This document shows positions 31,176 to 43,000 of a stretch of 64,000 nucleotides of DNA, in pieces. Origin of the DNA: a virus. Position numbers and translations under genes: made by a program. Each line of letters starts with the position of its first letter. The first letter of the stretch is position 1. The notes below the pieces were generated by a model. That model did not search any database and was not told where the DNA came from. It worked only from the letters and a program-made list of their open reading frames with translations. The stretch is taken from positions 30,286-94,285 of the IMG/VR virus record IMGVR_UViG_3300030012_001865. One strand, 5' to 3'.

Positions 31176-32163
31176 AGTAACACCTAGTGATGTTACAGTA
31201 ATTATTGATGGAAAGCACAAGAGAATCCGAAAGGATTCTCCTGATGCTGAATTGGTTATTGCTCTCGTAAAGCAATACAATTCTTGTAAATTTCTTGAAG
31301 AGAGACAAGATATTATTACAAAGATAGAAGAACTTTGCAATCCTGCAAAGAAAATCGAATTTAATTCTGATGGTAGATTTGAATTCGATGGTAATTCAGC
31401 TATGTATCTTAAAGGTACAAGCGATCCGATACCTGAGTTTCTTGCTAAAAAGCTTTTGGAGTATATCGACAAAGGTTTGAATGTAGAAGCTCTGGTTAAC
31501 TTCTGGAAGAACACTTTGCTTAACCCTGATAAAGGTGTTAGACAACAGTTGTTCAGCTTCTTAGAACATAATGGTCATCCTATTACAGACAAAGGTTATT
31601 TCTTGGCATACAAAGCTGTTGCTGTCAAACGTAAGTTTGATGTAGAAACAGGTGAGGAGATAATTAATGTTCGTTATGATGAAGAGACAGGTGAACGTGT
31701 AGAAGAGAAACTATCTCAGTCTATGACGTTCAAGCCTTTTCATTCTGGCTCACACGGTATGACTATTAAAGTCGGCACGCCTATAACAATGCCGAGAGAA
31801 GAGTGTGACTCTGATCCTGATGTAACATGTTCAGCAGGTCTACACGTAGGTTCTATGGCGTATGTTCACGATTTTGGACATAGTGATAGAGTAGTATTGG
31901 AGGTTTTAGTTAGTCCTCGTAATGTTGTAGCGGTGCCATCTGACTACAATAATACGAAGATGCGTACTTGTGAGTACTATCCTATTGCTATTACAAATGG
32001 TGAGAATGAGAACATTTATCTCGAATCTGATTATGCTGCCCATGATCATGAAACTATGCAAGACGACATCGTTAAATACGAGGAGTCTAAGAGAGATGTA
32101 ATCAAGGAAATCGAGCGAGAGCTTGCAGAACGGAAAGCAATAGCTGAAGAATTGGTATCATGA
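31150..32163 (+). CDS. rIIB: rIIB-like protein (337 aa)
   Basis: The T4 rIIB signature is present: FLEHNGHPITDKGYFLAYKA, later CSAGLHVGSMAYVHDFG and VAVPSDYNNTKMRTCEYYP. The C-terminal helix (KRDVIKEIERELAERKAIAEE) is a coiled coil, and the N-terminal 80 residues are less conserved. rIIA and rIIB form a complex in T4 that controls lysis timing and excludes co-infecting or prophage functions. The start overlaps rIIA by 26 bases and the stop shares bases with the ung start (ATGA), so all three genes are co-translated. Confidence 0.88.
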   Translation: MKMNYLVAKVTPSDVTVIIDGKHKRIRKDSPDAELVIALVKQYNSCKFLEERQDIITKIEELCNPAKKIEFNSDGRFEFDGNSAMYLKGTSDPIPEFLAKKLLEYIDKGLNVEALVNFWKNTLLNPDKGVRQQLFSFLEHNGHPITDKGYFLAYKAVAVKRKFDVETGEEIINVRYDEETGERVEEKLSQSMTFKPFHSGSHGMTIKVGTPITMPREECDSDPDVTCSAGLHVGSMAYVHDFGHSDRVVLEVLVSPRNVVAVPSDYNNTKMRTCEYYPIAITNGENENIYLESDYAAHDHETMQDDIVKYEESKRDVIKEIERELAERKAIAEELVS

Positions 32164-32840
32164 GCCACACTGCAACTGATATGATTAATACTCGTAACAT
32201 TGCAGTGGATACTATTGGTGAATCCTGGGCCCAGCATTTGGGCTCAGAATTCTCCAAAGAATATATGAAGATATTATCTGCAACTCTTAAACGAGAAAGA
32301 ATGACGCATACTATATATCCTGAACAACAGGATGTATTCAATGCATACATTCATACTCCTTACGACAAAGTTCGTGTCGTAATACTGGGCCAGGATCCGT
32401 ATCACAATGGTGCGGCGGATGGTCTAGCATTTAGTAGTAAGAAGCCTGATTTTGTGCCTCAGTCACTACGTAATATATTTAAAGAGATCGGTTATGAAAC
32501 TAAATATCCTAGTCTAGAGAGATGGGCAAAACAAGGTGTGTTATTACTTAACACTTGTCTTACAGTTCGTAAAGGTTTGCCTAACTCGCATTCTAAAATA
32601 GGATGGCAGAATTTTACTTTTAAAACTATACAATCTTTAAATGATAAAGATCATGTAATATTTATGTTATGGGGTGCACATGCTCAGAAATATGATGAGT
32701 ATATCGATCCTAAACATACCGTATTAAAATGTGCGCACCCATCACCATTCTCCGCTCACAGAGGGTTTTTGGGTAGCGGACATTTTAAATGGATAAATGA
32801 ATATTATAAACAAACAAACCAGCCTACTATAGACTGGTAA
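32160..32840 (+). CDS. ung: Uracil-DNA glycosylase, family 1 (226 aa)
   Basis: The enzyme removes uracil from DNA. The water-activating loop is GQDPYH (Gly77-His82, catalytic Asp79) and the minor-groove loop is HPSPFSAHRGFLGSGHF (His193). LLLNTCLTVRKG gives the uracil-binding Asn and strand. Length (226) is standard. It is the last gene of the rightward arm, before the convergent terminator region. Presence of UNG argues that the phage DNA does not use uracil in place of thymine. crAss-like phages commonly carry a UNG gene. Confidence 0.95.
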   Translation: MSHTATDMINTRNIAVDTIGESWAQHLGSEFSKEYMKILSATLKRERMTHTIYPEQQDVFNAYIHTPYDKVRVVILGQDPYHNGAADGLAFSSKKPDFVPQSLRNIFKEIGYETKYPSLERWAKQGVLLLNTCLTVRKGLPNSHSKIGWQNFTFKTIQSLNDKDHVIFMLWGAHAQKYDEYIDPKHTVLKCAHPSPFSAHRGFLGSGHFKWINEYYKQTNQPTIDW

Positions 32841-32842
32841 AA

Positions 32843-32885
32843 ATCTAGCGTGTGTTGTTGATTACTTGTTGTTGTTGTGCTAGAT
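32843..32885. terminator. Long-loop stem after the rightward arm
   Basis: ATCTAGC (32843-32849) pairs with GCTAGAT (32879-32885), 7 bp with a 29-base TG-rich loop, directly after the ung stop codon. It precedes the strong terminator at 32891-32911 and probably forms part of the same 3' structure. Confidence 0.45.
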
Positions 32886-32890
32886 GTAGG

Positions 32891-32911
32891 AAAGGGGCCT
32901 TGTGCCCCTTT
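32891..32911. terminator. Bidirectional intrinsic terminator between convergent arms
   Basis: AAAGGGGC (32891-32898), loop CTTGT, GCCCCTTT (32904-32911), followed by TT on the plus strand and preceded by a matching A-run on the other strand. The symmetric A/T flanks let it act for transcripts from both sides, ending the plus arm after ung and the minus arm after the 148-residue gene. Confidence 0.85.
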
Positions 32912-32916
32912 TTCTA

Positions 32917-33363
32917 CTAATCTTGACAAGCTACAAATACTTCAATTTGTATTGTACCACTACTAGATTTTGCAGATATAACATCTATATTAGCTAAACT
33001 TTCTCCTGTACCAAGAGCAGTATCGCCGTCTTCGTGCCCATCCATCATGTTATTTCCTAGTAAGAAATGATCTTCTGATTCTAATTTTACAAAATATTCT
33101 GAATCTGACTGACTTACTCTTAATGTAATGTCTGCAGATCCATCTAAGTTTGTAATACGTAAGTATTGCACAGAGTTATCTTTAAATGTGCCTGCAGATG
33201 CAGCCGAATCAAATTTAACTACGTCTACATATGCTGTACCTACATCCATAATTCTATGTGATACCTCGTTTACAGTTTCAGTGTGTGTATTTGTTGTACC
33301 TCTATCAGTACTACCATCTCCCATAGAGACAGTTTCAGTCAGTGTTATCGTTAAGTTTGCCAT
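32917..33363 (-). CDS. Beta-rich virion protein (148 aa)
   Basis: The opening MANLTITLTETVSMGDGSTD and the strand-turn pattern (LRITNLDGSADITLRVSQSD) resemble the paralogue pair at 8189-9007 in style, with a central Asn/Asp-containing loop. The detailed identity is low. No signal peptide or catalytic motif is present. As the last gene of the leftward right-hand arm it probably encodes an abundant small structural or decoration protein. Its start overlaps the tiny gene at 33335-33499 by 29 bases. Confidence 0.65.
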   Translation of the reverse strand: MANLTITLTETVSMGDGSTDRGTTNTHTETVNEVSHRIMDVGTAYVDVVKFDSAASAGTFKDNSVQYLRITNLDGSADITLRVSQSDSEYFVKLESEDHFLLGNNMMDGHEDGDTALGTGESLANIDVISAKSSSGTIQIEVFVACQD

Positions 33364-33499
33364 TGTCTATAATTATATAAATTTGTATTAATCCTAAAAA
33401 AAATTGTACCTCATAATAAGGTGCATACTCTTCTGGTTGGAAGTGTCTTACTCCAAATAATAATCCTTTTGCCCAATTTATTCCAAAAGCGAATTTCAT
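33335..33499 (-). CDS. Tiny hydrophobic protein (54 aa)
   Basis: The frame opens at the ATG on 33497-33499, sharing one base with the stop of the giant gene upstream (TAATG), and encodes MKFAFGINWAKGLLFGVRHF, then QPEEYAPYY and a second hydrophobic run (VQFFLGLIQIYIIIDN). Two short hydrophobic segments flank a polar middle, so it may be membrane-active. The one-base overlap with the preceding stop is the usual coupling in this arm. A holin-like or peripheral membrane role is possible, and I do not recognise a family. Confidence 0.5.
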   Translation of the reverse strand: MKFAFGINWAKGLLFGVRHFQPEEYAPYYEVQFFLGLIQIYIIIDNGKLNDNTD

Positions 33500-36400
33500 T
33501 AATTGTTGTTACCGTATAAAAATTTAAGAGAGTTTTCTACATCTCTATCGAACTGTTTAAATATAGGTAGTATGTCTCTAAGTTCTTTACCTATCTTTGT
33601 TCTACCTTTTCTTTTACCTCTAGTATAAGTTTCAAAACCTCTTCCAGTTGCTAGTCTCGGTATCTCCTTTCCAAAAAATCTTAAAAATAATTCTATTGCA
33701 TTCTCAAGCATGCTTACAGATGCTGCAGGGCTTCTCATAATTCTTACTAGCTCTACAGGGTTTACATAGAAAGATAATTCAGAATATAATCTACGTACAA
33801 AAAATGATCCGTAAAGTAAAAGTTTTTTCTCATCGTCACTAGGCGCTGCTTTAGCTGCAGCTAGTAATAGTGCACTACTTACTCCTGATAAAATCATTTC
33901 TACAATATATATTGTAGCTCTACGTATATCGCCTCTTTCTCTTTCTGACAAAGTATTCCATCTATCTGCTTTTAGCTCTGCTTTTAAAAGTTCTCCTTGA
34001 CGTATTAGTGTTGACACGTACCTCACAGCTTCTGTAAACATACCAAACTGAAAGTCTTCAGACTGTCTACTATAATCTAGATCATCCATGCGTAGGTCTT
34101 CTCTAGGTGTAAACATTTTATCTGCACCTCTATATTTTTCTAATCCTCCAGGAATTAACCATCTACGCAGGGCAAATGCAGCTCTACCTAGTATATATCT
34201 CTGTGCTAGCGCATTATTTTTGCTAGTATAGTTACCGTTAACATAATAATTTAGTTCAAATAAATGTCGTGTTACTTTAAACTCTGCATCAGCTAAGTTA
34301 TTATTTTTTACATTTATAATCCTTCCTGTTTTAAATACTAGAGCTCCTATGTCTAGTCCTTCTCGAACTTTAAGTTTCTTTTCTTTCGCTTCGTAAATCT
34401 CGTCAAACGACATCGCTTGTTTTCTATCTTTTACGACTTTCCCCTCCTTATTTATATATTGCCCTTTACTGTTTTGTATTTTTATTGCATTTAAAAAAGA
34501 ATACATTAACAAATGTTGTACATAATGTTCTCCCATTTGGTGGAATGCATGCAGTGTACTTTTATCAGCGCTTTGACTAAGTTTAGTTGCAGCCATAAAT
34601 CTTTTTAACGCAGGACTCCAATCTTGCTCTGCCTGAAACCGTTCTCCTAATAAGTTTGTTAGAGCTCCAGGTCTCATTAAACCTATATCTCCTAGTATAT
34701 TAGGTAAATCAATTCCAAATTTGTATTCTGCATCTATTATGTCTCCAAATCCATACTCTACATCAAAGTACATACCGCTCATAGCGCGCATAGATTGTAT
34801 AGTTTTAGATTGAAACACGGAGGCAAGGGCAGAATAATGGTTAAATATAAGCATAGTATCAGATGTCCATGCCATCAAGCTGCTAGCTAATTTATTTAGT
34901 TTACCTGATCCTATATTTTTAACACCATACAATCTATCTTCTATTACAGATGATAGATTTTTGTATACGTTAGAAGCTACACCATCTTCCATTTCAAAAG
35001 ACAGTTTATCCTCACCTTTTACTTTTATTTTCTGCGCTTTCTTTTTTCCCCAATGTGATTTTCCTACTTTACTAGCTCCCACCACTTGTTTTAATGTTTC
35101 TAGTTCTGCTTGTACGTAAGAACTTTCTTCGTAGTTTACAGATCCCCAATAATCCATTAACAATATTGATGGTAAGTCATAAGACTGTTCAGACAAAGGT
35201 ACTTTGTCGTCCTGTCTATAGTATACAGGTATTTTTTGTTGCACTTGGCCGTATTCATTTAGTGTTGTATACATTAGTGCTTTTACCTGTTCCCATTTAC
35301 TTATGTCATCTGAGTTGTCTTGACCCTTTTCATAATAATCAATATCAGATGCTGTAAGTGTAAAGTTATCTTTGTATATTCTTTTTATAGCTGGTATCAG
35401 ACCGTCTTCAAAACTAGTCTCCATTAATGTTTTTTGTATTGCGGGTAATTTTAATCCTCTTCTGTTAGGATACATCTCATCTCTTTCTGTGATCATGTCA
35501 CGAAAGAACCAATACATTTTGTATTCTATTTTATTTTTATTTTTTTCATCAGCAAAGAATGCAAATCTAGGATCTATCCATTTGTCTGCTACATTATATT
35601 TACCAGACTCTTTATCTCTACTTTTTACATTTTCATTGTACCATTCTATGTATTCTTTTTTAGCTTCTATGTATTGGTAACTGTTTATACCATGCTCGTT
35701 CTGAGCTTTTATCATAGGATCTAAAAACTTTTTTCTTTCTGTCCAGAATTCAGGTTTGATTTGGTCTACTAAAAACTTTGTAAGTTTACCACTTTCTTCT
35801 CTACCAATCATGTCTCCCCACAAACTACGCATGTCTCTAGTATTTTTACCTTTAATATACTCAGACCACAATTTTTCTAGTTCTGTAACTTTTTCTACAG
35901 TTCTACGCATTGTTAGATAATCCTTCTTATCTAAAATCTCTGCAGCTAAAGATATTATATCATCTCCCATGTTACGAGCGTCAAGCATGTAGTGTGCAAA
36001 TCCAGATATATCTTTAGGATTATCTTTTAGTATACGCATATAGTTATCTACTTCTGCTTGCCTAATCATATCTGCATTACGCTCCATTTGATCTGCCACA
36101 AACTTAGCTCTAGCTTCTTGATATAGTTTACGTGTTTTAGTTCTACTACCGTCTAGCGCATTATCTTTTAGGCCTTTAGATTTTCTCCATTGTGTGTATG
36201 TTACACCACCTTTTTTAGGATTAGCAAAATCATCTGAGTACATTCTAAAATATGTCCTAGTTACTTTTCCAGGAATAGACCCCCATTTATTTGCAATGGC
36301 TTCTCTAGCTTTAAAATTAAATCTAGATTGTACAGATGCTTTGAGTGCTAGTATTTTTTCAAAATCTATACCTTTACCACCTGTATTATCTTTTGTAACA

Positions 36401-37089
36401 TACAAGTTTAGATCTCTTTCTTTAGATACAAGTTCTATTACTTCATCTACAGTATTTATAAACTTTAGTCTTTGATCATACTCATAGATTGTAGCTATAT
36501 CTAGTGCTCCATCTATTTTTAGAATCTGCTCTGCATTTTTTAGCAGCTGTTGTACAGTTTGCAAGTAAGATTTTAGAGCGACTCTATCATTAAATTTTTC
36601 TAGCTGCGCTGCTAGAGCTTCTAGATCTGCCACATATTTAGACCTCATGTAGTCTATACGTATTTTACGGGCTTCTTCTACAGACGTAGCATTTTCTATC
36701 TTACTCTGCAGCTCTTCGGCCCCCATCATTTGTATTTTCTTAGCAGTTCTTAAGTTTTTTACACGAGTCTTAACTCGTTTTACAAGATCTTCTATTATTT
36801 TATCCCGTGTTGCCTCCTGATATTGTGTTCCTAACAGTAATGTAGATTCTTGCTCTATTTCTATTGCAATCTCATTACTATCTATAACTTCAGCTACAGC
36901 TTTTATTGTAGGATAGCCAAACTCATCTAGTCTAGGGTCTTCTTTAGAGAATGTCCCTGCATTTACAGCAGATAACCAGTCACCAAACAAATCTATAAAC
37001 TGCGGCGAGTGTACAAAGTCAAATACAGCTTCTGCACTATCTTTAAATCTAGCGCTATTGTCTAAGTCTATTTTTAATTTACATGCCAT
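33499..37089 (-). CDS. Giant virion cargo-type protein downstream of RNA polymerase (1196 aa)
   Basis: I use the ATG at 37087-37089 (MACKLKIDLDN) in preference to an upstream in-frame TTG at 37098. The product is mostly helical and charged, with long coiled-coil-like stretches in the first 350 residues and a basic middle. The last 150 residues contain one hydrophobic segment (YIVEMILSGVSSALLLAAAKAA) beside a basic tail (GKRKGRTKIGKELRDILPIF). In crAss-like phages genes beside the RNA polymerase encode proteins carried in the capsid and delivered with DNA. The hydrophobic segment could insert into the host membrane. No enzyme motif is visible. It begins 2 bases after the RNA polymerase stop. 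Confidence 0.65.
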   Translation of the reverse strand: MACKLKIDLDNSARFKDSAEAVFDFVHSPQFIDLFGDWLSAVNAGTFSKEDPRLDEFGYPTIKAVAEVIDSNEIAIEIEQESTLLLGTQYQEATRDKIIEDLVKRVKTRVKNLRTAKKIQMMGAEELQSKIENATSVEEARKIRIDYMRSKYVADLEALAAQLEKFNDRVALKSYLQTVQQLLKNAEQILKIDGALDIATIYEYDQRLKFINTVDEVIELVSKERDLNLYVTKDNTGGKGIDFEKILALKASVQSRFNFKAREAIANKWGSIPGKVTRTYFRMYSDDFANPKKGGVTYTQWRKSKGLKDNALDGSRTKTRKLYQEARAKFVADQMERNADMIRQAEVDNYMRILKDNPKDISGFAHYMLDARNMGDDIISLAAEILDKKDYLTMRRTVEKVTELEKLWSEYIKGKNTRDMRSLWGDMIGREESGKLTKFLVDQIKPEFWTERKKFLDPMIKAQNEHGINSYQYIEAKKEYIEWYNENVKSRDKESGKYNVADKWIDPRFAFFADEKNKNKIEYKMYWFFRDMITERDEMYPNRRGLKLPAIQKTLMETSFEDGLIPAIKRIYKDNFTLTASDIDYYEKGQDNSDDISKWEQVKALMYTTLNEYGQVQQKIPVYYRQDDKVPLSEQSYDLPSILLMDYWGSVNYEESSYVQAELETLKQVVGASKVGKSHWGKKKAQKIKVKGEDKLSFEMEDGVASNVYKNLSSVIEDRLYGVKNIGSGKLNKLASSLMAWTSDTMLIFNHYSALASVFQSKTIQSMRAMSGMYFDVEYGFGDIIDAEYKFGIDLPNILGDIGLMRPGALTNLLGERFQAEQDWSPALKRFMAATKLSQSADKSTLHAFHQMGEHYVQHLLMYSFLNAIKIQNSKGQYINKEGKVVKDRKQAMSFDEIYEAKEKKLKVREGLDIGALVFKTGRIINVKNNNLADAEFKVTRHLFELNYYVNGNYTSKNNALAQRYILGRAAFALRRWLIPGGLEKYRGADKMFTPREDLRMDDLDYSRQSEDFQFGMFTEAVRYVSTLIRQGELLKAELKADRWNTLSERERGDIRRATIYIVEMILSGVSSALLLAAAKAAPSDDEKKLLLYGSFFVRRLYSELSFYVNPVELVRIMRSPAASVSMLENAIELFLRFFGKEIPRLATGRGFETYTRGKRKGRTKIGKELRDILPIFKQFDRDVENSLKFLYGNNN

Positions 37090-37091
37090 AA

Positions 37092-40000
37092 TTAACAAAT
37101 GTCTCTCTCAGGATTAATATTTGTAGGTTTTTTATCTACTTTAACTGCTATTTCTCTTAAGCTGTTTTTAAATTCTCTATAACTTGCTAATTGGAACTGT
37201 TTTAGTTCTATTTTAGGGTCATTTTGCTCAAAGATACTATAATTTACTTTCTTTTCTGCGTAACCATCAGGATCATATCTATACTCATTTACAGTATTAC
37301 CTTTAGAGTCTTTAAATCCTAGCGGAGATATAACTTCGTATACAGGATTTTTAATTGTTTGTCCTTCTACTGTTGAATATTTTAAACCAATTAATTTATA
37401 TGTCAAACTTCGTATAGCTCTAGTTTTTGTGTAGATAGGAGTTCCGTCGTCTTTGTATCCCATTATTCTAGTCTCTATTTCTCCTAGCACATTGCTTTTT
37501 ATAATAGGAGCATACACAACTTTACCATCTGCTCGTCTTCTTTTTACAGCCTCTTTGGCTCTACCTGTAAGAGTTATACTAAGTTCTTTTTTAAACGGTA
37601 CAAACTTACCTTTTGCATCTGTAAATCCACTATTTTTAATATCTCGCTGAACTTTTTTAGGCTTTGTACCAAGATCTGTAACCATTCTAGGGTTATCTGT
37701 GTTATGACGTAGAATTTGTTCTACCATATCATCTATAGATAATAAACTTAAGTCAGAAAGGTCTTGTTTTACATATTCTGCAAATCCGCTGCTTTTATTC
37801 CATGTCATAGGTATGTAAGAGTGGAAAGAATTTTTATTATTATTAAATCCAGACACAAAAAACGCCATATTAACTAGTTTTATTGCAAACTTTCTTGTCT
37901 TAGGATCTATATATAAGTCTTCCCATTCCTGCACAGCTAAGTTGCGTATCTCAGGCGGCACGCTCTTAAGTCCTCTAGCGTATACATAACTAGGTAGTTC
38001 ATTTTGTCCAAACGCCTGCAATTTACTGCTTAGTAATTTATTTAACAGTATATTATCAGGATTATCTTTTTGCATTTTTCTAAATTCTACTACAAAAGAA
38101 GCGGCTTCTGATTTAGAAAATAGTAAGTTTTGCATACCAAACTCTTCTGTACTTGCTAGCTGGAATCCAGAATACAAATACGTGTACATAGTGTCCACTA
38201 GTTTTTGTCTGTTTAGAACGTTATCTGTCATTAATGTTACATCTAGTAATTTATGTAACCCTTCTACCATAAAATCAGACTCTGATAAGAATTCGTCTTG
38301 GAATGTATCTAATATATAGTCTACGTACTGGTGCGCAACACCCATAAGAGTTAGCCCGTCCGCACTGTTGTTTTGGTACTTACTGCTAAAGTTTAAAAAT
38401 CTAGGATCTTTTTCTAGAGATTCTTTTTTCTCTTTTTTCATCCTAACTTCTGTAAGGTTTCTACCAAGGCCTGTAGATATAAGTCTAGAGCCTAGCATTT
38501 GTTCTAACACTGCTTCTCCATGCTCGTTTAGTCTTAAGAATTCATCAAGAATAAACTTTTGCATGTCAAAATAATTATTTTGTCCCTCACCAAAACGCAG
38601 CAAGTCTTCTAGAATTGGTATTGTTATTTCTTGTGTAGCATTTACTTCTTCTACAACTACATCTTGCTCTTCCACTTCTAGTGTAGTTTCATCTAATTCT
38701 GCTATCTCATCGGTCTCTTCTTCTACCTCTACAGGAGCTTCTTCTACTTCACGTGTTTTAGGGAAGAAATCTTTTTTAGTTTTATTTAATGCTTTTCTTT
38801 TTATTGCACTGTTAGTTAGCTGCCTATCTGTAAGAGCTTCACTATCTAGTGAGAATAAATTGTCTACATATTCTCTAATTACAGGTTGTGCTAGGAATCT
38901 ATTTACCCATTTGTAGTTTACACCTGCACGTAATAATAAGAATGCTACGTTTACAGTGTGTGTGTTAAAGTTTACATACGATATATACGGATCTTTTTCA
39001 ATATCCACGTTTGCGTTCATGTATGCAGATATAACTTGCGTAATAAGCATGTCGTCGCCTATAACATCATTTCTAGATAAATCTGTATATTGTACAAGTT
39101 CTTTGTTTTTAGTTCCTATACCTATGTGTCCGTATCCTATATATTCTGTCAGCTGTAATCCTGCAAGCGCAGATGGTATATGGTCTACAATATTATTTGC
39201 TACAGACCCTACCATTTTCTTACCCATTAAGAATCTAGTCTTTAGTGAGTCCTGGTATACAGGGCCAAAGAATTTAAGATTAGTCATAACCTTATCATCT
39301 CTTCCTGCAAATGCCATTTCGTATACAGCATTAGCGTCATTCTTTAAGAATCCCGTATCTGTAGGGAATAGTAACTCGCCGCTTTTTTCTGCGTTCTGCA
39401 GTATAGATTCCCATACTTGTATTCTTTTGTTTTCTAATCCTTCCTTAGTTTCGTCTACAACTTTTCTTCTTAACTTGCCTTCTGTAAACTCTAAGTGTGG
39501 CACTAGTAAAAATATTTTATCAATATCGAAGTCACTACCTGTTAATGTTGTCATACCGTCAAACACTACAATAGAGTCTCCTGATCCTTTAGGTAGTATT
39601 CCTGCTATTTCCATAGAGAATATAGATGCTATGGATTGGTTTGGTATACGATACCCTAACAGCTGTAATGCATCTTTATCTATTAATGACTGTAATTCTG
39701 TATCACTAAGTTCTTCTACAGATCTACCATCTTTAGGTTTTATTTTATCTATAAACTCATACGGTAGTAGTATTTGTCCAGGAATTATTTTTTTATTTTG
39801 TAAATCTAGTTGCGGCGCTTTTAGATTTTTTGTATCTATAATCCACCTGATTCTGTTTCTCTCATCCTTTTTTAACTCAGAGTACCTCGCAGAGTCTTGC
39901 CCCAGCCCGAATCCAGTTATCTGCACAAACTGTCCTCCAAGTGCCTTATATAGTATAGACTGTTTACTTAGTGCGTTTGTCAGTGCGCTTTGCAAACCTC

Positions 40001-43000
40001 TTCTGTCTTGGAACATAGCGTCTAGTGGTATAGTACCGTCTTCTAGACCTTTTATCATGTTATCATTTTGTGTATCTAGATAACGCTGCATTAATTTTGC
40101 ATGTAACTTAGAGTGATCTGCTATACCAGGATCTAAAAAGTCTTCGTTAAGGCCGTGTTGCTGTGCAAACTTTTGTCTACCTAGCTCTGCTATCTTAGCT
40201 TCATTAGTATAGTAATCCTGTAATAGTTCAGCACCGCTGTTGTATCCAGGATAAGCTGCATCTAAATCTATATTAGATAGCACAATTTGTTTAGGCTGAG
40301 AACCTACTATTGTAGATGTAAATCCTTTTGTAGGTAGCTCTTGTGCTAGGCCCATCATTTCATGATTCTCTAAAGAAAAGTCTAGGTCAAAGTCATCATT
40401 TATTACACCATCAGTATCTATTTTAGTTACACTTTTTGCTCCTGCTTTTATAGCACTAATTACAGCAACCTGTGCTCCTACAATACCTTCATCAGTTGTG
40501 TTCTCTTTTTCAAACGCCACCATTTTATCATACAGTGATTTTAGTGGTGTTGTTTCTACCAGATCAGGCCAGAGAACTACATATGCAGTTTTTTCTATTC
40601 TAGGTACATTATATTGCCCTTTAACATTAGTACCTCTAACTGTAAACTTTTGCGGTGTAAAATTAACTTTTTTATAGTCACCTTTTTTAGCTTTTCTACG
40701 CATTATACGGTCAAAAGCTTTTTCTCTAGCATCAGGCCATCTGCCTAGCCCTCTTTCTCTTTGTCTAAATAACTCAGGTGTTATCCATGTAGTACCATCG
40801 GTAAGATCTACTTCTTCAAACATCTGTGCTATGTCTTTTCCTAATGCTTTTGTCCATTTAGGATCTGTAAAGAATTCACCAGGACTAATTATATCAGTTA
40901 CAGTTGCATGGTAATATTTAGGATTTATAGCCCACTTACCTTTGTGCTTGTATATTCTAAATCTTTGTGTAGGTGTAGTAAAGTGTCCTGAACGTTTAGG
41001 TACATCCTCCATAGATTTATACATTGCAGGGTGTCCTACAAACATACCCATGGCTTCTCTTGCAGCTATAATACTGTTAAATACATAGTCACCAAATGCT
41101 CTTGCAGATATTTGTGTGCTAAGTGTATTACCGTCTTTACCTCTTCTAGATTTAAAAGATTGTATTAGATTACTATCGATTGCTTTTGCAATTAGTACAC
41201 CTTGTTTGTCTTCAGAATATACGTCGTATTTTTTAGCTAACTCTAAACTTTTTATAAACTCAGATTTAAAAGCATCTTCTATCATCTTTTTTACTTCAGG
41301 ATCGTTAAGAATCTCTTCTGTAAGATGCATAGGTAAATTACGAGTGTACTGTGTGTCTGATGCGGCTTTGTGGTAAAGTTGTAGCTTCTCTGCTAGCGGC
41401 GTACCATATGCTAAGTCGGGGAACATCATAGTCTCTCCTTTAAATACATTACCTGTTGGTAATTTAGTTTCAGGATCGATGAATTGCTTTGTCCCATCTT
41501 TATTTAACTTGTAATGGTAGTTTAGATACAACTCATCTTGAGGTAGTCTATCTCTACCAAACACGTGGTTCCAGGCCTGTCTTTGTGACTCTATGTCTGC
41601 TACTATATATCTTTGGAATGTAGAGATAACATTGGTGTTACTAAAAGTAACTTCGCCGTTTGCATACTCTACACCAGAGTCTATGTTTTCAGGGCCTTGT
41701 AGATAGTGTTGTGTGCTAGATGTACCTGTAGATACAGTTGTATACTGACCGTTTAATACTCTAGTTATATTATTTATCATTGCATCAGCCCCTGTAAGGT
41801 ATGTATTCTTTTTACCTTCAGATTTAGTAGCTACGTTTACCATATGAAGAAACTGCTTTATTGCAAAAGCGTTGTCTTCATTTTCTAATAACCAGTTTAT
41901 CCATACAGATGTTTCTGTGTATGGTAACTTTTTTAGTTGCTCTACATAAGACTTATCGCCTTTTTGTATTCTTAATACTGCTGTGTGCAGGTAAGAATAC
42001 ATACCGTATTTCCAATACAATGTAGCGCCAGGTCCTAGTACAGTAGTTTCTAGCAAGTCTGCGTCGTACACACCTTGTGCTGTAGAGAAAGGCCTAATAG
42101 ATTTCTCATCAAACATGATAGAGTTTATGTTACCCTCTTGGTCCTCTAGTACAGGAAACGATCTGCCTTCTTTTGTTGCTTTGTGTTTGTCTATAAGATT
42201 CTGTAAACCCAGCGAGCCTTTACGTGTACTACCTAAAAATACATATTTTAGACTTGACATTAATTTATTGGCTTCTATTGCAGGGTTATCAGACTGCTTA
42301 AATAAATACTCTAGCGCTACAGGGTCCGCCTGTATACCAATTGTATTCAATACTTTTGCAAACACCTGCGCTATAGGTTTTAACTGTATATCAGCTTCTG
42401 TAAGATCTTGTATGTTTGTTTTCTTTGCTTTAACTAGTGCCCGCTTGTAAACTTCTTTTAGTTTCTTATTAAATGCTGTGTAAGCGGCCACTGCTTTTTC
42501 TGCATTTCGTACATCTAATATTCTTTTACCTACTTGATTAGGTTTAGTCATCAGCTGCTCGTAGGCTATCTGCCAATTGTCTCTAATGTTTTTCTCACTA
42601 GATTGTACGTCAGGGCTTCCTATTCTTGTACCTGTTCTAGAAGTACCATCTACAAATGTAGTTGTATAGTCTAGCTCTGGCCGCATAAATGCTTGCACAA
42701 ACTGTGTCTTCTTATACTGCGGCGCTCTTTCTAGCATTGCTACAAGCTCGTTAAACTCAGGGTGGAATCCTTGCACATCTTTTAATCTTTCTATCATCAT
42801 CTCATATACATCTACAGTAGGGTCCGAAGAGTATATGTTACTTAGATACTGCATTATAGTTGCATATGTTTTTGTAAGATCTACTAAGGTAGGTTTACCA
42901 AGTGTCTTACTCATAACAGGTACAATTTTACCGTCTTCAAATGTAACGTTAAACAAACTTCTAATCATAAGCTTAACATTTGCTGTCAGCTTTTCTTTAG

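Noticed and set aside
38956-40083. A 375-residue open frame on the plus strand opposite the RNA polymerase gene
   Set aside because: It is antisense to a strongly supported gene, Ser/Leu/Ile-rich as expected from the opposite strand of A/T-rich coding DNA, and has no motif.
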